This document shows, one piece after another, positions 14,465-24,020 of a DNA stretch of 64,000 nucleotides. This DNA comes from Eubacterium limosum. Its GTDB lineage: Bacteria > Bacillota > Clostridia > Eubacteriales > Eubacteriaceae. Each line of letters opens with the position of its first letter. Positions within the stretch are counted from its first letter, which is position 1. The notes below the pieces were generated by a model. That model had not been told where the DNA came from. It worked only from the letters and a program-made list of their open reading frames with translations, and ran no database searches. Where the stretch lies: the NCBI RefSeq assembly GCF_000807675.2, contig NZ_CP019962.1, forward strand, positions 4,313,157 to 4,377,156. The letters run 5' to 3'. Made by a program: the position numbers and the translations under genes.

Positions 14465-16258
14465 CTAAAAAACATGGTATTTATCCCAAAACACACTAAC
14501 CGGCAGAGGTCTTGAAAAATAGTAGCCTTGTCCAATCTCACAACCGATTTTCTTTAAAAACTGAAGATGCTCCTCTGTCTCCACGCCCTCACAGACCACC
14601 TGAATTCCCAACAATCCTGCCATCTCGACGATATTTTTTATAATAATCTGCGCTCTTTTTACACTCGTTCCTTCCAGCAAAAACTCTTTATCCAGCTTTA
14701 AAACATCAATGGGCAGAGACATTAGTAAGTTCAAAGACGAATAGCCTGCTCCAAAATCATCCATAACGATTAAATAGCCATTTTTCTGGAGTGTCTCCAT
14801 TGTTTTAACGACCCTTTCAGAATTTGTCCCAAAGGCGCTTTCTGTTACCTCCGCTTCAATATAACAGGGTGGAATATTGTAGGATTCAACGATCCGCTGA
14901 AACTGGCGCACAAAATCCATCTGACGTACAGTAACTCTTGAAAAGTTTACTGAAATCGGAAGCGCTATTTTTTCTGGATCATCTAACGTCTGACGCAGAA
15001 GAATACAAACTTTTTCCAGCATATAAAAATCAAGCTTTGTTATAAAACCATTACTCTCGAAAAGCGAAATAAACGCATCTGGCGGCAAAAACCCCTGCTC
15101 CTTTGATATCCACCTTACCAGCGCCTCCGCGCCGATGACACTGCCGCTGGAAATATCCACCTTAGGCTGCAGATAAACCTTGAACTCTTCCATTTCCAGA
15201 GCCTTGTCCATGGCTTTTGTCAATTTTGTCTCTCGTGTGAGCTGTTCAAGCAGCGTAATGTCATACCATACAGTGGTAGCACTTTTTCCGTTTTTAGCGG
15301 TCTTATGAGCAAAGGTTGCTTTATCAATCATTGCCTCAACTGATCCTTCTCCCTCCTCTACCTTATAGATACCAAAGGAGTAAGAAAGCTTTTCCAAAAA
15401 TTTCATTTTTTCATAAATCAGCCGATTAAGATAATCACGAACTTCTTCGTCAATATTTTCCCGCTTTCTGGCCAGAATCATAAAATTATTGGCTGAAACT
15501 CGTGCACACAGCTCATCACCCGCAAACATTACAGACAGACCAACTCCAATAATTTTAAGAATACTGTCTCCCATCTGATATCCATAGAGATCATTGATGT
15601 ATTTAAAATCGTCAATATCCATATTGATAATAAGATAATCAAAACGATCACGGTGGTTTAGAATCGTTTCTGTCCCCTGAATAAAGGCCAGATAATTGGG
15701 AATTCCCGTCAAAGCATCATGGTAGTAAACCTGTTTGAAATCCTTGTATCTCTTGCGTTCTCTGAAAATAACCCAGGTACTTGACGCCAGAATGTACACG
15801 ACCAAAATCATAAAGGTCTGATAGAGTTTTTTATCTGAATACTGCTCAGCCAAAGAAACAGCCTGGTCAGAGAGCTTAAAGTGCTGTTCGCTAAGGAGGT
15901 AAAGACTGGCCTCATCAGCCCCATTTCGAACCGCTTCAATTTCAAGCTTAATATCCTTCCATACTTCCTGAATTTCAAGAAGCTTATTTTGATAATCGCT
16001 GTCCCAGCATTCATTCAACTGGTAATCACCCTTTCCGGTCTGTAAATCATAGAGAATACCGTCCAGTCGGTTGATTAACGGATCATTTGGGTCACCACTG
16101 ATTTCATTTTTAACCAGCTTCTGCGTTGCGCCTCTTACAATCCCGGTATAATTAATGATTCTTGAATCACCAGCATTTTGAAACAGAAAAAAGAGCAAAA
16201 TCACAGCACCCAAAAGCCAGATTACTGTATACAGGACAACATTTTTTCGATCTTCCAT
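14465..16258 (-). CDS. membrane-bound c-di-GMP phosphodiesterase with degenerate GGDEF and EAL domain
   Basis: A 597-residue protein: membrane helix at about 8-28, an extracytoplasmic sensor of PilJ/type IV chemoreceptor style (GIVRGATQKLVKNEISG), a second helix near 147-166, a GGDEF domain (about 170-335) and an EAL domain (about 345-595). The GGDEF active site is replaced by SANNF (ARVSANNFMIL), so cyclase activity is unlikely. The EAL domain keeps EAL (GAEALVRW), DDFGAGYSSL, the EGVET loop and GQGYYFSRP, so c-di-GMP hydrolysis is expected, perhaps with GTP control by the dead GGDEF. It has its own promoter and terminator. Confidence 0.92.
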   Translation of the reverse strand: MEDRKNVVLYTVIWLLGAVILLFFLFQNAGDSRIINYTGIVRGATQKLVKNEISGDPNDPLINRLDGILYDLQTGKGDYQLNECWDSDYQNKLLEIQEVWKDIKLEIEAVRNGADEASLYLLSEQHFKLSDQAVSLAEQYSDKKLYQTFMILVVYILASSTWVIFRERKRYKDFKQVYYHDALTGIPNYLAFIQGTETILNHRDRFDYLIINMDIDDFKYINDLYGYQMGDSILKIIGVGLSVMFAGDELCARVSANNFMILARKRENIDEEVRDYLNRLIYEKMKFLEKLSYSFGIYKVEEGEGSVEAMIDKATFAHKTAKNGKSATTVWYDITLLEQLTRETKLTKAMDKALEMEEFKVYLQPKVDISSGSVIGAEALVRWISKEQGFLPPDAFISLFESNGFITKLDFYMLEKVCILLRQTLDDPEKIALPISVNFSRVTVRQMDFVRQFQRIVESYNIPPCYIEAEVTESAFGTNSERVVKTMETLQKNGYLIVMDDFGAGYSSLNLLMSLPIDVLKLDKEFLLEGTSVKRAQIIIKNIVEMAGLLGIQVVCEGVETEEHLQFLKKIGCEIGQGYYFSRPLPVSVFWDKYHVF

Positions 16259-16566
16259 TTATTTCCGTCTCTTTCACTTCAGTTCCAACCTTTTATATCA
16301 AGGTATCTAAAGCCTTAAATTTTATTATCATAGATTTGATGGATTGATCGGTTGTCGCGAGTTTTCAATTTAAACGTTTTGTGTAAATATAAATTATTCT
16401 TATTGTATCACCATTCCACTTTGTATGCAATCCATTTCCTATGGCTGTGAATATTATAAAGAGCGGTTCAATTCTTTTCCTTAAAATTTTATTTTTCATC
16501 TGGAAGATCATACAAGACACCAGCCGGTACTTCTGCTAAAATAAAGCCAGAAAGAGAGGTATTTAC
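16259..16566. other. divergent intergenic region between the GGDEF-EAL and AraC genes
   Basis: 308 bp with no gene. It holds the leftward promoter at 16402-16430, a roughly 137-nt leader of the GGDEF-EAL mRNA in which I see no known riboswitch core, and the poorly defined promoter of the AraC gene. Confidence 0.6.
16402..16430 (-). promoter_or_regulatory. sigma-A promoter of the GGDEF-EAL gene
   Basis: On the minus strand TTGCAT (16430-16425), 17-bp spacer, TACAAT (16407-16402). Confidence 0.65.
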
Positions 16567-17427
16567 ATGACATTTGAACAAGAACAAAGGCATGTTTATT
16601 ATGATACAGAACTAAAAATCGAAGCATACCATCTGACCGGAATTGTGCAGCCGTTTCCCAACCATTTTCATGATTATTACGTCATCGGTTTTGTGGAAGG
16701 CGGGCGGCGGCATCTGTGGTGCAAAGACCAGGAGTATGACCTGAGCGCCGGGGATCTGGTGCTCTTTAATCCAAGAGACAGCCACCGTTGCTCTCCAAGA
16801 AACGGAGAAATTCTGGACTACCGAGCGGTCAATATTCCATCTGATATTATGCAGCGCGCCGCTCGTGAAGTTACTGGTCAGCCTTACACGCCATTTTTTA
16901 CCCAGAACGTCGTCTATCAAAGTGATATTACATCGGCTTTGAATGATCTCTATACAGGTATCGTTGAACTTTCATCACGGTTTGAAAAGGAAGAAGCTTT
17001 CTTTCTGCTTCTGGAACAGATTTTTCGTGAATACAGCTCCCCCTTTGAACAGAGCAATACTGCTGAGCCAGATAATAAAATCAAAGCTGTCTGCACCTAT
17101 ATGGAAGATCATTTTTCAGACAACATCTCTCTGGACGATTTAACGGCTCTTGCCGGGCTCAGCAAGTCTTATTTTTTACTGCTGTTCACAAAACAGGTCG
17201 GTGTCTCTCCATACCGTTATCTCCAGTCAATTCGTATTGAGCGGGCTAAAAAACTGCTGGAACAGGGCATACCAGCCATCGATACTGCTGCCATGACAGG
17301 CTTTTCGGACCAGAGCCACTTTTCCCGTTTTTTTAAGGATTTTATTGGACTGACGCCCAGACAGTACCAGAAAATCTTTCAAATAGACAAGCATTCAAAT
17401 AAGGAGGCTCCCCCAAATGAACACTAA
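16567..17427 (+). CDS. AraC family transcriptional regulator
   Basis: A 286-residue regulator: cupin-type AraC ligand-binding domain (about 10-150; PFPNHFHDYYVIGFVEGGRRHLWCKDQEYDLSAGDLVLFNPRDSHRC) and a C-terminal double helix-turn-helix (about 180-280; ISLDDLTALAGLSKSYFLLLFTKQVGVSPYRYLQSIRIERAKKLL, then IDTAAMTGFSDQSHFSRFFKDFIGLTPRQYQ). It overlaps the EamA transporter gene by 11 bp, so it most likely controls uptake or export by that transporter. The ligand is unknown; this N-domain type is common in regulators paired with LysE or EamA amino-acid/metabolite exporters. Confidence 0.92.
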   Translation: MTFEQEQRHVYYDTELKIEAYHLTGIVQPFPNHFHDYYVIGFVEGGRRHLWCKDQEYDLSAGDLVLFNPRDSHRCSPRNGEILDYRAVNIPSDIMQRAAREVTGQPYTPFFTQNVVYQSDITSALNDLYTGIVELSSRFEKEEAFFLLLEQIFREYSSPFEQSNTAEPDNKIKAVCTYMEDHFSDNISLDDLTALAGLSKSYFLLLFTKQVGVSPYRYLQSIRIERAKKLLEQGIPAIDTAAMTGFSDQSHFSRFFKDFIGLTPRQYQKIFQIDKHSNKEAPPNEH

Positions 17428-18346
17428 AAGCGCATCCATTGGCCATATCGCTGCCTTTTTTACCATTATCATCTGGGGAACTACTTTTATTGCCACAAAA
17501 GTGCTTCTGCGGCTGCTCACCCCCGTTGAGATTCTGTTTTACCGCTTTTTTCTCGGTTATCTCGTTTTATGGCTGGTCGCTCCCAAAAACCTTAAGCTGG
17601 ATAACTGCAAGCAGGAGCTTTATTTTATAGCCGCTGGTCTTCTCGGCGTTACGCTCTACTTTCTTTTGGAAAACTTTGCCCTCACTTTTACTCTGGCGGC
17701 AAATGTCGGAGTGATCATTGCCATTGCTCCCTTTTTCACTGCATTGTTTGATTATTTTTTCCTTCATGGAGAGCGGCCCGGTCCACGGTTTTTCATCGGA
17801 TTTGTCGTGGCGATCACGGGCATTTGCCTCATCAGCTTCCGCGGTGACAATACAGTACAGCTCAACCCTGCAGGTGATCTGCTTGCCATCGCCGCCGCTG
17901 TCGTCTGGGCCGGTTACTCAACCTTCACCAAAAAAATCAGCACTTTTGGCTACGGAACCATCCTGACTACCCGAAGAATCTTCTTTTATGGCCTGCTTTT
18001 TATGATCCCGGCCCTGTTTATTTTTGGTTTTCATCTGGATCTTTCCGTTTTTACTGAGTTTAAAAATCTGGCAAACATTTTATTTCTGGGCTTTGGCGCA
18101 TCGGCACTCTGCTTCGTCACCTGGAATCTGGCTGTCAAGCTGCTGGGTCCAGTCAAAACCAGTGTGTATATCTACATGGTCCCGGTTATTACGGTTGTTA
18201 CCTCTGTCATTATTCTGCATGAGCACGTTACTCTTCCGGCCGTTTTGGGCATTGGACTGACCATCGCCGGCCTGTTCCTTTCAGAAAGCCGACTTGATTT
18301 CAAACGTCAGAAAACAATAAATAAAAAGGAGGAGCTGCGCGACTAA
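17417..18346 (+). CDS. EamA/DMT family transporter
   Basis: A 309-residue, ten-helix protein made of two EamA repeats (about 10-145 and 157-295), for example FTIIIWGTTFIATKVLLRLLTPVEILFYRFFLGYLVLWL and the second-repeat WAGYSTFTKKI and VPVITVVTSVIILHEHVTLPAVLGIGLTIAGLFLS. Such drug/metabolite transporters export amino acids or related compounds. Its start overlaps the AraC gene and has GGAGG just upstream; the stop codon lies in the loop of the terminator. Confidence 0.92.
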   Translation: MNTKSASIGHIAAFFTIIIWGTTFIATKVLLRLLTPVEILFYRFFLGYLVLWLVAPKNLKLDNCKQELYFIAAGLLGVTLYFLLENFALTFTLAANVGVIIAIAPFFTALFDYFFLHGERPGPRFFIGFVVAITGICLISFRGDNTVQLNPAGDLLAIAAAVVWAGYSTFTKKISTFGYGTILTTRRIFFYGLLFMIPALFIFGFHLDLSVFTEFKNLANILFLGFGASALCFVTWNLAVKLLGPVKTSVYIYMVPVITVVTSVIILHEHVTLPAVLGIGLTIAGLFLSESRLDFKRQKTINKKEELRD

Positions 18347-18367
18347 GCACACAGCTCCTCCTTTTTT
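18325..18367 (+). terminator. bidirectional terminator between EamA and sirtuin genes
   Basis: AAAGGAGGAGCTG (18325-18337) pairs with CAGCTCCTCCTTT (18352-18364), 13 bp, with T-runs on both strands. It contains the EamA stop codon in its loop and lies six bases from the converging sirtuin stop. Confidence 0.85.
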
Positions 18368-18372
18368 CTATA

Positions 18373-19101
18373 TTAACACTCAACCTTGATCTGTTCCATA
18401 ACCCTGCCAATGGCATCGTGGATCGCCAGATCAGCCTCTGATTCTCTGGCAGTGACATCCTTATTAATAACTACCAGATTCTTTCCTCTAAAATAGTCGA
18501 TAAAGCTGGCCGCCGGATAAACAACCAGGGATGTTCCGCCGATAATCAACGTGTCTGCTTCGCTGATTGCCTGCACTGCCTTTTGGATGGTATCCGAATC
18601 AAGCGCCTCTTCATACAGTACTACGTCTGGCTTAATCATTCCTCCGCAGGCGTCGCATTTTGGTACTCCCTCAGTATTTTTGACATAGGCGGCATCAAAA
18701 AACTTTCCGCATTTCTGACAATAGTTGCGGTGAATGCTGCCGTGCAGTTCATAAACAGTCCTGCTGCCCGCAGCCTGGTGCAGGCCATCGATATTTTGTG
18801 TCACCACGGCTTTAAGCCTGCCGCATTTTTCAAGCTCTGCCAGCTTCATATGGGCAGCGTTTGGCTTAGCATCCAGAAACATCATTTTGTTTTTGTAAAA
18901 ATCATAAAAGGCTTCTGTATGGTTGGCGAAAAAGCTGTGGCTCACCACCTGTTCAGGCGGATAACGGTACTCCTGCATATAAAGGCCATTACTGCTGCGA
19001 AAATCGGGAATCCCGCTTTCTGTTGAGACACCTGCGCCACCAAAAAAAACAATGCTTTTACCCTCATCAATAATTTTCTGCAATTGATCAATCTGTTCCA
19101 T
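18373..19101 (-). CDS. NAD-dependent protein deacylase, Sir2 family
   Basis: A 242-residue sirtuin. The NAD-binding GGAGVSTESGIPDFRS begins near residue 20, TQNIDGLHQAAGS near 100, the catalytic His is in ELHGSIH, and four zinc Cys are in CQKCG and CDACGG. The end GGTSLVVYPAASFI and LVVINKD match the Rossmann fold. It removes acyl groups from lysines using NAD. No mitochondrial-type Tyr/Arg desuccinylase pair stands out, so it is likely a general deacetylase of the bacterial CobB/Sir2 type. It is a single-gene unit. Confidence 0.95.
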   Translation of the reverse strand: MEQIDQLQKIIDEGKSIVFFGGAGVSTESGIPDFRSSNGLYMQEYRYPPEQVVSHSFFANHTEAFYDFYKNKMMFLDAKPNAAHMKLAELEKCGRLKAVVTQNIDGLHQAAGSRTVYELHGSIHRNYCQKCGKFFDAAYVKNTEGVPKCDACGGMIKPDVVLYEEALDSDTIQKAVQAISEADTLIIGGTSLVVYPAASFIDYFRGKNLVVINKDVTARESEADLAIHDAIGRVMEQIKVEC

Positions 19102-19267
19102 GGCTAAAACCTCTTTTTTATTTTTAGTATATCACACTTTATGATAAAAAAATCAAACATTTCTGCTAAAGCAATGATAAAATCAGCCTCCGCCACTGTA
19201 TAAGCGCCTTGAGATATGGTATAATAACCACATTTTTAAAATACAACTTTTGTCAGGAGACTGCTTT

Positions 19268-19945
19268 ATGAAAAAACAAACCATTGGCTTTGCCGCTCTG
19301 GCAATGCTGCAAAAAATATTGAGTCTGGCCTGTTTTTTAATTGCAGCCGGCACGCTGGGCTGTATACGTGGCTGGATTTATTTTATTTTATATCTGATTG
19401 TCATGGCCGCCACGCTGGCTGTCTTATTACACCGTAACCCAAACGCTCTGTCATTTCCAGAAAAAAATGCAGAAAAGGCTGTCGGGATTGATATCACCCT
19501 TCGCAATTTTTGCAGTCCTTTGGCTTTTTATGGCATATATATTGTCGCTGGGCTGGAAACCCGATTTCACTGGTCTTCGCTCTCTCAGCCAGTTGTGGCT
19601 GCCGGACTCGTCCTCAGCGCCATCGCCAACCTGCTGATGTCCTGGGCGCTGCTTTCAAACAAATATTATGAGACGGATACGCCCATGCTGAAGGATGCTC
19701 AGCCTGTCGTCTGTACCGGTGGTCCTTACCATTTTGTAAGACATCCCGGCTATCTTTTCATGAGCTTCTGGGCCATCACTGTCGCGATGATTTTTGGCTG
19801 GGCCACAGGTATTGTGTCTGCTGTCATTGTCCTTCTGCTGATCCTGAGAACCTATTATGAGGATAAGTCGCTGCTGGCCTCTTTCCCCGGCTATGTAAGC
19901 TATGCCCAACAGGTAAAATACCGATTAATTCCGTTTGTCTGGTAA
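19268..19945 (+). CDS. isoprenylcysteine methyltransferase-like (ICMT family) membrane protein
   Basis: I choose the ATG at 19268 (MKKQTIGFAALAM), eight bases after AGGAG; the frame is open from a TTG at 19250. The 225-residue protein has five or six membrane helices. The cofactor-binding end carries GGPYHFVRHPGYLFM, the RHPGY hallmark of the ICMT/PEMT family, and EDKSLLASFPGYVSYAQQVKYRLIP with the conserved E-x-x-L and Y-x-x-Y residues. Bacterial members methylate small molecules or lipids with S-adenosylmethionine, but most are uncharacterised. It is flanked by its own terminator. Confidence 0.85.
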   Translation: MKKQTIGFAALAMLQKILSLACFLIAAGTLGCIRGWIYFILYLIVMAATLAVLLHRNPNALSFPEKNAEKAVGIDITLRNFCSPLAFYGIYIVAGLETRFHWSSLSQPVVAAGLVLSAIANLLMSWALLSNKYYETDTPMLKDAQPVVCTGGPYHFVRHPGYLFMSFWAITVAMIFGWATGIVSAVIVLLLILRTYYEDKSLLASFPGYVSYAQQVKYRLIPFVW

Positions 19946-19953
19946 ACATAAAA

Positions 19954-20006
19954 CCTGTATGCAGACCAGTTATTTTGTTATCTCGACGGTCTGCACACAG
20001 TTTTTT
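19954..20006 (+). terminator. terminator of the ICMT-like gene
   Basis: CTGT-TGCAGACC (19954-19966) pairs with GGTCTGCA-ACAG (19987-19999), 20-nt loop, followed by a seven-T run. Confidence 0.75.
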
Positions 20007-20016
20007 TAGCATACTT

Positions 20017-20571
20017 TTACAAAATCCACGTCGCTAAGCCTTCTTTGCGGGGCGCCGCCTCAACCTCTTCAGCCTTATATCCAAAAACTGCTGCGGTTGA
20101 CGGTTTGTATCCTCCGGGAATTTTCAGATCTTTTTTGAGCTGTTCTCCCTCCCGCGAAAAAAAGGACAGCAGGATAAAATAAATCCAGCAGCTGCTGATG
20201 TCCATTGATTCTGCGGCCAGAAGCATGTTTTCCATGGCGGTAGAGCAATCGTAGTCCAGACCAACATTTTCTTCTGAACTTGAAACGACAATGAGTGTCG
20301 GCGCGCCATAGAGGCAGGCAAATTCCGGATCATTTCCTAAATCTGCCAGATGGCCGCCAAGCTGTTTAGCGGTTTCTTTTGCAAGACTCTCCATCCGGTT
20401 AAGCATCTTTTTATTTTGGATGACCGTAAAATTCCATCTCTGATCTCCTGCATTAGGCGCATACATGCCTGCTTCCAGAATGGTTTCAAGCTCTTCCCTG
20501 GCAACCTGATCTGTTCGGTAACTTCGGATGCTCCTTCGCTTTAGAATCGTCTGCAGTGTTTCGTTTTTCAT
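20017..20571 (-). CDS. nitroreductase family protein
   Basis: A 184-residue FMN-dependent nitroreductase-fold protein. The start LQTILKRRSIRSYRTDQVAREELETILEAGMYAPNAGDQRWNFTVIQNKKML has the family R-R-S-[IV]-R-x-[YF] and AP-[ST/N]-[AG] motifs that bind the FMN phosphate; the middle LDYDCSTAMENMLLAAESMDISSCWI is the dimer-interface helix. A further C-terminal FGYKAEE segment is typical. Reduces nitro- or quinone-type compounds with NAD(P)H; the natural substrate is unknown. It is 31 bp downstream of the histidine kinase gene on the same strand and may be co-transcribed with it. Confidence 0.92.
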   Translation of the reverse strand: MKNETLQTILKRRSIRSYRTDQVAREELETILEAGMYAPNAGDQRWNFTVIQNKKMLNRMESLAKETAKQLGGHLADLGNDPEFACLYGAPTLIVVSSSEENVGLDYDCSTAMENMLLAAESMDISSCWIYFILLSFFSREGEQLKKDLKIPGGYKPSTAAVFGYKAEEVEAAPRKEGLATWIL

Positions 20572-20602
20572 TATTATTCCCTTTCTCCACTAAAATAACT
20601 GG

Positions 20603-21919
20603 CTACAGCGTGATGTCGCTTCTATCCTCATAAAGCGGCAGAATGAGCCGCATTGAGAATAAACCGTTTTCCGCTTTATATTTTAACAAACCGCCATACC
20701 GTCTGGCAAAGGCCGAAATGCTCTGTGTTCCAAAGCCATGATCCTCTGCCTGTGTTTCCGGATAACCCGTTTCTGCATTAAACAATATCTTGCCTGTATA
20801 GGTATTGGTAATCTCAAGAAACAGCTGTGATCCTACCGGAGAACATACAACACCGATTTTCCGCTCATCAGAGCTGTCCATTTGATGGCAGGCGTTAATG
20901 GCGTTTTCAATGCCGTTGGCGAAAACCAGGGATATCTCCTCACCGCTGATGGGGAGCTCTTCCGGAAGATCAACTTTTATGCTCACCTCAACACCTGCAT
21001 TTTCAGCCATCTGCCCATAAACAGACAGTACGGCGTTCAACACTTCATCCTCACAGTAATAAACCGCCGGGCGGCTGATTTTCTCAATGGTACTATTCAT
21101 AGAAGCCAGGAGGGCCAGCGCCTCATCGTCACGCCCTGTCTTGATACATACAGTCAACGCACTGGTAAGATGCCTGAGATCATGCTGAAAAATTCTGAGA
21201 TTCTCCTCGCTCTCAGCAATGCCCTGCATGTGTTTTTTGAGGGATGTCACCTGAAGCTGCATGGAGGAAAGCTCCCTCGTGCTCTGAAAATAGCTGTTTT
21301 GCTGCTTAAGGATCGTATAGATGGTTCCATTATATAAAACAATAGCGACACAGAGACCACTGGCCGCCGGAATGTTTTCGGGCCGTTCATTTAACGGCGC
21401 AGGATAGGAAGCGACATTTAAAAACGAAAGCAGCAGGCAAATAGGGATCAACGACAGGCGTATCCAACCTGTTTGCAGCTGTTCGAGTGTCTCAAGAAGC
21501 GGATTCCGGATAAATTTTATGATTACCAGTATTATCACCAGAAAAATCAATACCTGATTTAAAAGCTGACCGATACCATTTGGCATATACGGTGCTAAGA
21601 TACCGCAGAACAGATCCTGGATCGCCACAAAGGTACACGACATAAGAAAGGAGAAAAAGGTCCTCGCATCATTATAACGGGACAGGATAATATTAAAACC
21701 AACAGCAATAACAATATGCAGCAGACGAAACTCCAGATCATTCAGAGTATATGGCAGCCTGAGCTCCATTAAAATATCAAGAATAATGACTCCGAGTATT
21801 CCCGCTCCGGTAATCAGAAAGGTTTTGGTTTTTGAAAAACGCCAGTTTGATAAAAGCAGGAAGTAGACAATGCCAAAGGGTGCGGTAATAATAATTTTCC
21901 ATAAACTGAGTGCATCCAT
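20603..21919 (-). CDS. AgrC/CitA-type sensor histidine kinase with GHKL ATPase domain
   Basis: A 438-residue orphan kinase. Six or seven membrane helices (1-200) form an AgrC-like sensor, then a coiled-coil linker leads to the phospho-acceptor region FQHDLRHLTSAL (the H-D-x-R-H type of the HPK10 family) and a GHKL domain: N-box ENAINACHQ and the G-box DHGFGTQSISAFARRYGG. No response-regulator gene is adjacent; the partner would typically be a LytTR-type regulator elsewhere. The nitroreductase gene follows closely. The signal is unknown, possibly a peptide. Confidence 0.88.
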   Translation of the reverse strand: MDALSLWKIIITAPFGIVYFLLLSNWRFSKTKTFLITGAGILGVIILDILMELRLPYTLNDLEFRLLHIVIAVGFNIILSRYNDARTFFSFLMSCTFVAIQDLFCGILAPYMPNGIGQLLNQVLIFLVIILVIIKFIRNPLLETLEQLQTGWIRLSLIPICLLLSFLNVASYPAPLNERPENIPAASGLCVAIVLYNGTIYTILKQQNSYFQSTRELSSMQLQVTSLKKHMQGIAESEENLRIFQHDLRHLTSALTVCIKTGRDDEALALLASMNSTIEKISRPAVYYCEDEVLNAVLSVYGQMAENAGVEVSIKVDLPEELPISGEEISLVFANGIENAINACHQMDSSDERKIGVVCSPVGSQLFLEITNTYTGKILFNAETGYPETQAEDHGFGTQSISAFARRYGGLLKYKAENGLFSMRLILPLYEDRSDITL

Positions 21920-22061
21920 GTCTGTTTCCTCCCCTTACTTTTGATTCTATTATAACGAAAAAGAGTCCAAGATGCAAAGTGAATCCGTCACTGCATTCAA
22001 CCAGCATTTAAAATGGTCATACCATTTATCCTTTAGAAGGCAGCGCATTGTCTTCCCACGT

Positions 22062-22090
22062 CAAAAAAACGGTGACTTCCTGAGCACCGT
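22062..22090 (-). terminator. terminator of gpmA
   Basis: ACGGTG/CACCGT stem with a 10-nt loop flanked by A7 and T5, so on the minus strand it ends the phosphoglycerate mutase transcript in a T-run. Confidence 0.75.
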
Positions 22091-22104
22091 TTTTCTCTGT
22101 TTTT

Positions 22105-22848
22105 TTATTTTGCTTTTCCCTGCTCAGCCACTTTTTTCATTCGTGTTTCAATGATGGATTGGTCTCCCAGATAATAGTGGTCTGTCATATTAAAGTCATC
22201 GTCAAATTCATAGACCTGAGGAATACCGGTTGGAATGTTGACGCCCATGATCTCATCCTCTGACAGGTTTTCAAAGTATTTGACCAGTGCCCGGATCGAG
22301 TTGCCATGGGCTACCAGAAGAACACGTTTTCCCTCCAGCATATCCTTTTTGATCACATTTTCATAATAAGGGATGACACGGGCGATGGTATCCTTCAGGC
22401 TTTCTGCCAGAGGCAGCTCGCTTTTTTCCACATTTCGATACTGTTCCTGCAGCTGCGGATTTCTGGGGTCATCCGGTTCAAGGGCCGGGGGACGGACATC
22501 GAAGGAGCGGCGCCAGATTTTGACCTGTTCCTCTCCGTATTTCTCTGCTGTCTCCGCCTTATTCAGGCCCTGCAAGGCACCATAATGGCGTTCGTTAAGC
22601 TTCCAGTTCTTTACAACCGGCAGCCAGGCACGGTCCATGGTATCCAGAACCACATTTAAGGTATCCACTGCTCTTTTTAAAAAAGAGGTGTAGCAGATAT
22701 CAAAATCATAGCCCTTCCCCTTTAACATGTTACCAGCGTCTGCAGCTTCTTTGATACCTTTATTCGATAAAATTACATCCGTCCATCCTGTAAACAGGTT
22801 CAGGCGGTTCCATTCACTTTCACCATGTCTTAAAAGTACAAGCTTCAT
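22105..22848 (-). CDS. gpmA: 2,3-bisphosphoglycerate-dependent phosphoglycerate mutase
   Basis: I start at 22848 ([14 protein letters not shown]), the usual N terminus of GpmA, with AGGAG eight bases upstream; the frame is open to 22914 but that part is not conserved. The 247-residue enzyme interconverts 3- and 2-phosphoglycerate in glycolysis/gluconeogenesis. It has the RHGESEWN phospho-His motif (His in position 9), [25 protein letters not shown] and the second catalytic His in [13 protein letters not shown]. It is a stand-alone gene with its own terminator. Confidence 0.96.
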   Translation of the reverse strand: MKLVLLRHGESEWNRLNLFTGWTDVILSNKGIKEAADAGNMLKGKGYDFDICYTSFLKRAVDTLNVVLDTMDRAWLPVVKNWKLNERHYGALQGLNKAETAEKYGEEQVKIWRRSFDVRPPALEPDDPRNPQLQEQYRNVEKSELPLAESLKDTIARVIPYYENVIKKDMLEGKRVLLVAHGNSIRALVKYFENLSEDEIMGVNIPTGIPQVYEFDDDFNMTDHYYLGDQSIIETRMKKVAEQGKAK

Positions 22849-22994
22849 CTTTATCATCTCCTGTTCTTTTAAATAATTATACCCAAAAGTCTCTGAAAAT
22901 TGCATATTTTTCAAAAATGATTCCTTTTTATACTCATTATTTTCACAGCAGAGATTTATTCCTATCTTTATCTAAATTTTATTTTAGAATCAAG

Positions 22995-23023
22995 TTGAAG
23001 TCCCTGGTATTATCAACTATAAT
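22995..23023 (+). promoter_or_regulatory. sigma-A promoter of the DHH phosphoesterase gene
   Basis: TTGAAG (22995-23000), 17-bp spacer, TATAAT (23018-23023). Confidence 0.75.
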
Positions 23024-23087
23024 TGACATACAAGCAATAAAACATCAATTTTGATAATTATAATATCTGAGAGGGAGAGCTAATATT

Positions 23088-23999
23088 ATGAGATTAATTA
23101 CCCGTTCTGATTTCGACGGCCTTGTCTGTGGCGCACTGCTCAAGGAAGCCGGAATCATTGATCATTGGAAATTTGCCCATCCTAAAGACTTACAGGATGG
23201 CCTGGTTGAGATCAACGAAGATGACTGTCTGGCAAACGTCCCCTTTGTGGAGGGTTGCGGCCTCTGGTTTGACCATCATTCCAGTGAGTTTGAGCGCAAC
23301 CAGCTTGAAGGCAAATACAAAGGTGAAAGCCGTATTACACCATCCTGTGCGAGAATTATTTATGAATACTATGGCGGTGAGGAACGTTTTTCACACTTCA
23401 ATGAAATGCTGGCTGCAGTCGACAAGGTAGACTCCGGCAATTTGACCATTGATGAAATTCAAAACCCTGAAGGTTGGATACTGATTGGTTTTTTAATGGA
23501 CCCGAGAACCGGGCTTGGACGCTGGCGTAATTTTACCATCTCCAACTACCAGCTGATGGAAAAGCTCATTGATGCCTGCCGCACCATGTCCACTGATGAG
23601 ATTCTAAACCTCTCGGATGTCCAGGAGCGTATCGAAATTTATTTTGAGCAGACAGCCAGGTTCAAGGAAATGGTAAGCAAATATACCCGTACCGATGGTG
23701 ATGTTATCATTTCTGACCTGCGTGGCGTAGACCCTATTTATACAGGGAACCGATTTCTTATTTACAGCATGTACCCTGAACAGAACATCTCAGCCTGGAT
23801 TGTCAGTGGCAAAGGCGGACTGGGCTGTTCAGTCGCTGTTGGCTATTCTGTTTTAAACCGGACCTCCGATATCGATGTTGGCAGTTTAATGCTGAAATAC
23901 GGCGGTGGCGGTCACAAAGCGGTCGGTACCTGTCAGTTTAAAGACGAGGAAATCAAAGACAAGCTGCCTAAACTGCTGAATGAGCTTGTGAACCCTTAA
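23088..23999 (+). CDS. DHH superfamily phosphoesterase
   Basis: A 303-residue cytoplasmic enzyme of the DHH/DHHA1 class (oligoribonuclease NrnA, exopolyphosphatase and relatives). The N-terminal RSDFDGLVCGALL supplies the metal-binding Asp pair, WFDHHSSE is the DHH motif, and the C-terminal GGGGHKAVGTCQF is the DHHA1 glycine motif. Length and start MRLITRSDFDG resemble a Clostridial subgroup usually annotated as exopolyphosphatase-like. The exact substrate (pApA, nanoRNA, polyphosphate) cannot be told by eye. It has a clear promoter and terminator and is monocistronic. Confidence 0.88.
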   Translation: MRLITRSDFDGLVCGALLKEAGIIDHWKFAHPKDLQDGLVEINEDDCLANVPFVEGCGLWFDHHSSEFERNQLEGKYKGESRITPSCARIIYEYYGGEERFSHFNEMLAAVDKVDSGNLTIDEIQNPEGWILIGFLMDPRTGLGRWRNFTISNYQLMEKLIDACRTMSTDEILNLSDVQERIEIYFEQTARFKEMVSKYTRTDGDVIISDLRGVDPIYTGNRFLIYSMYPEQNISAWIVSGKGGLGCSVAVGYSVLNRTSDIDVGSLMLKYGGGGHKAVGTCQFKDEEIKDKLPKLLNELVNP

Positions 24000-24020
24000 T
24001 CGAAATTTACCTTTCTATAA

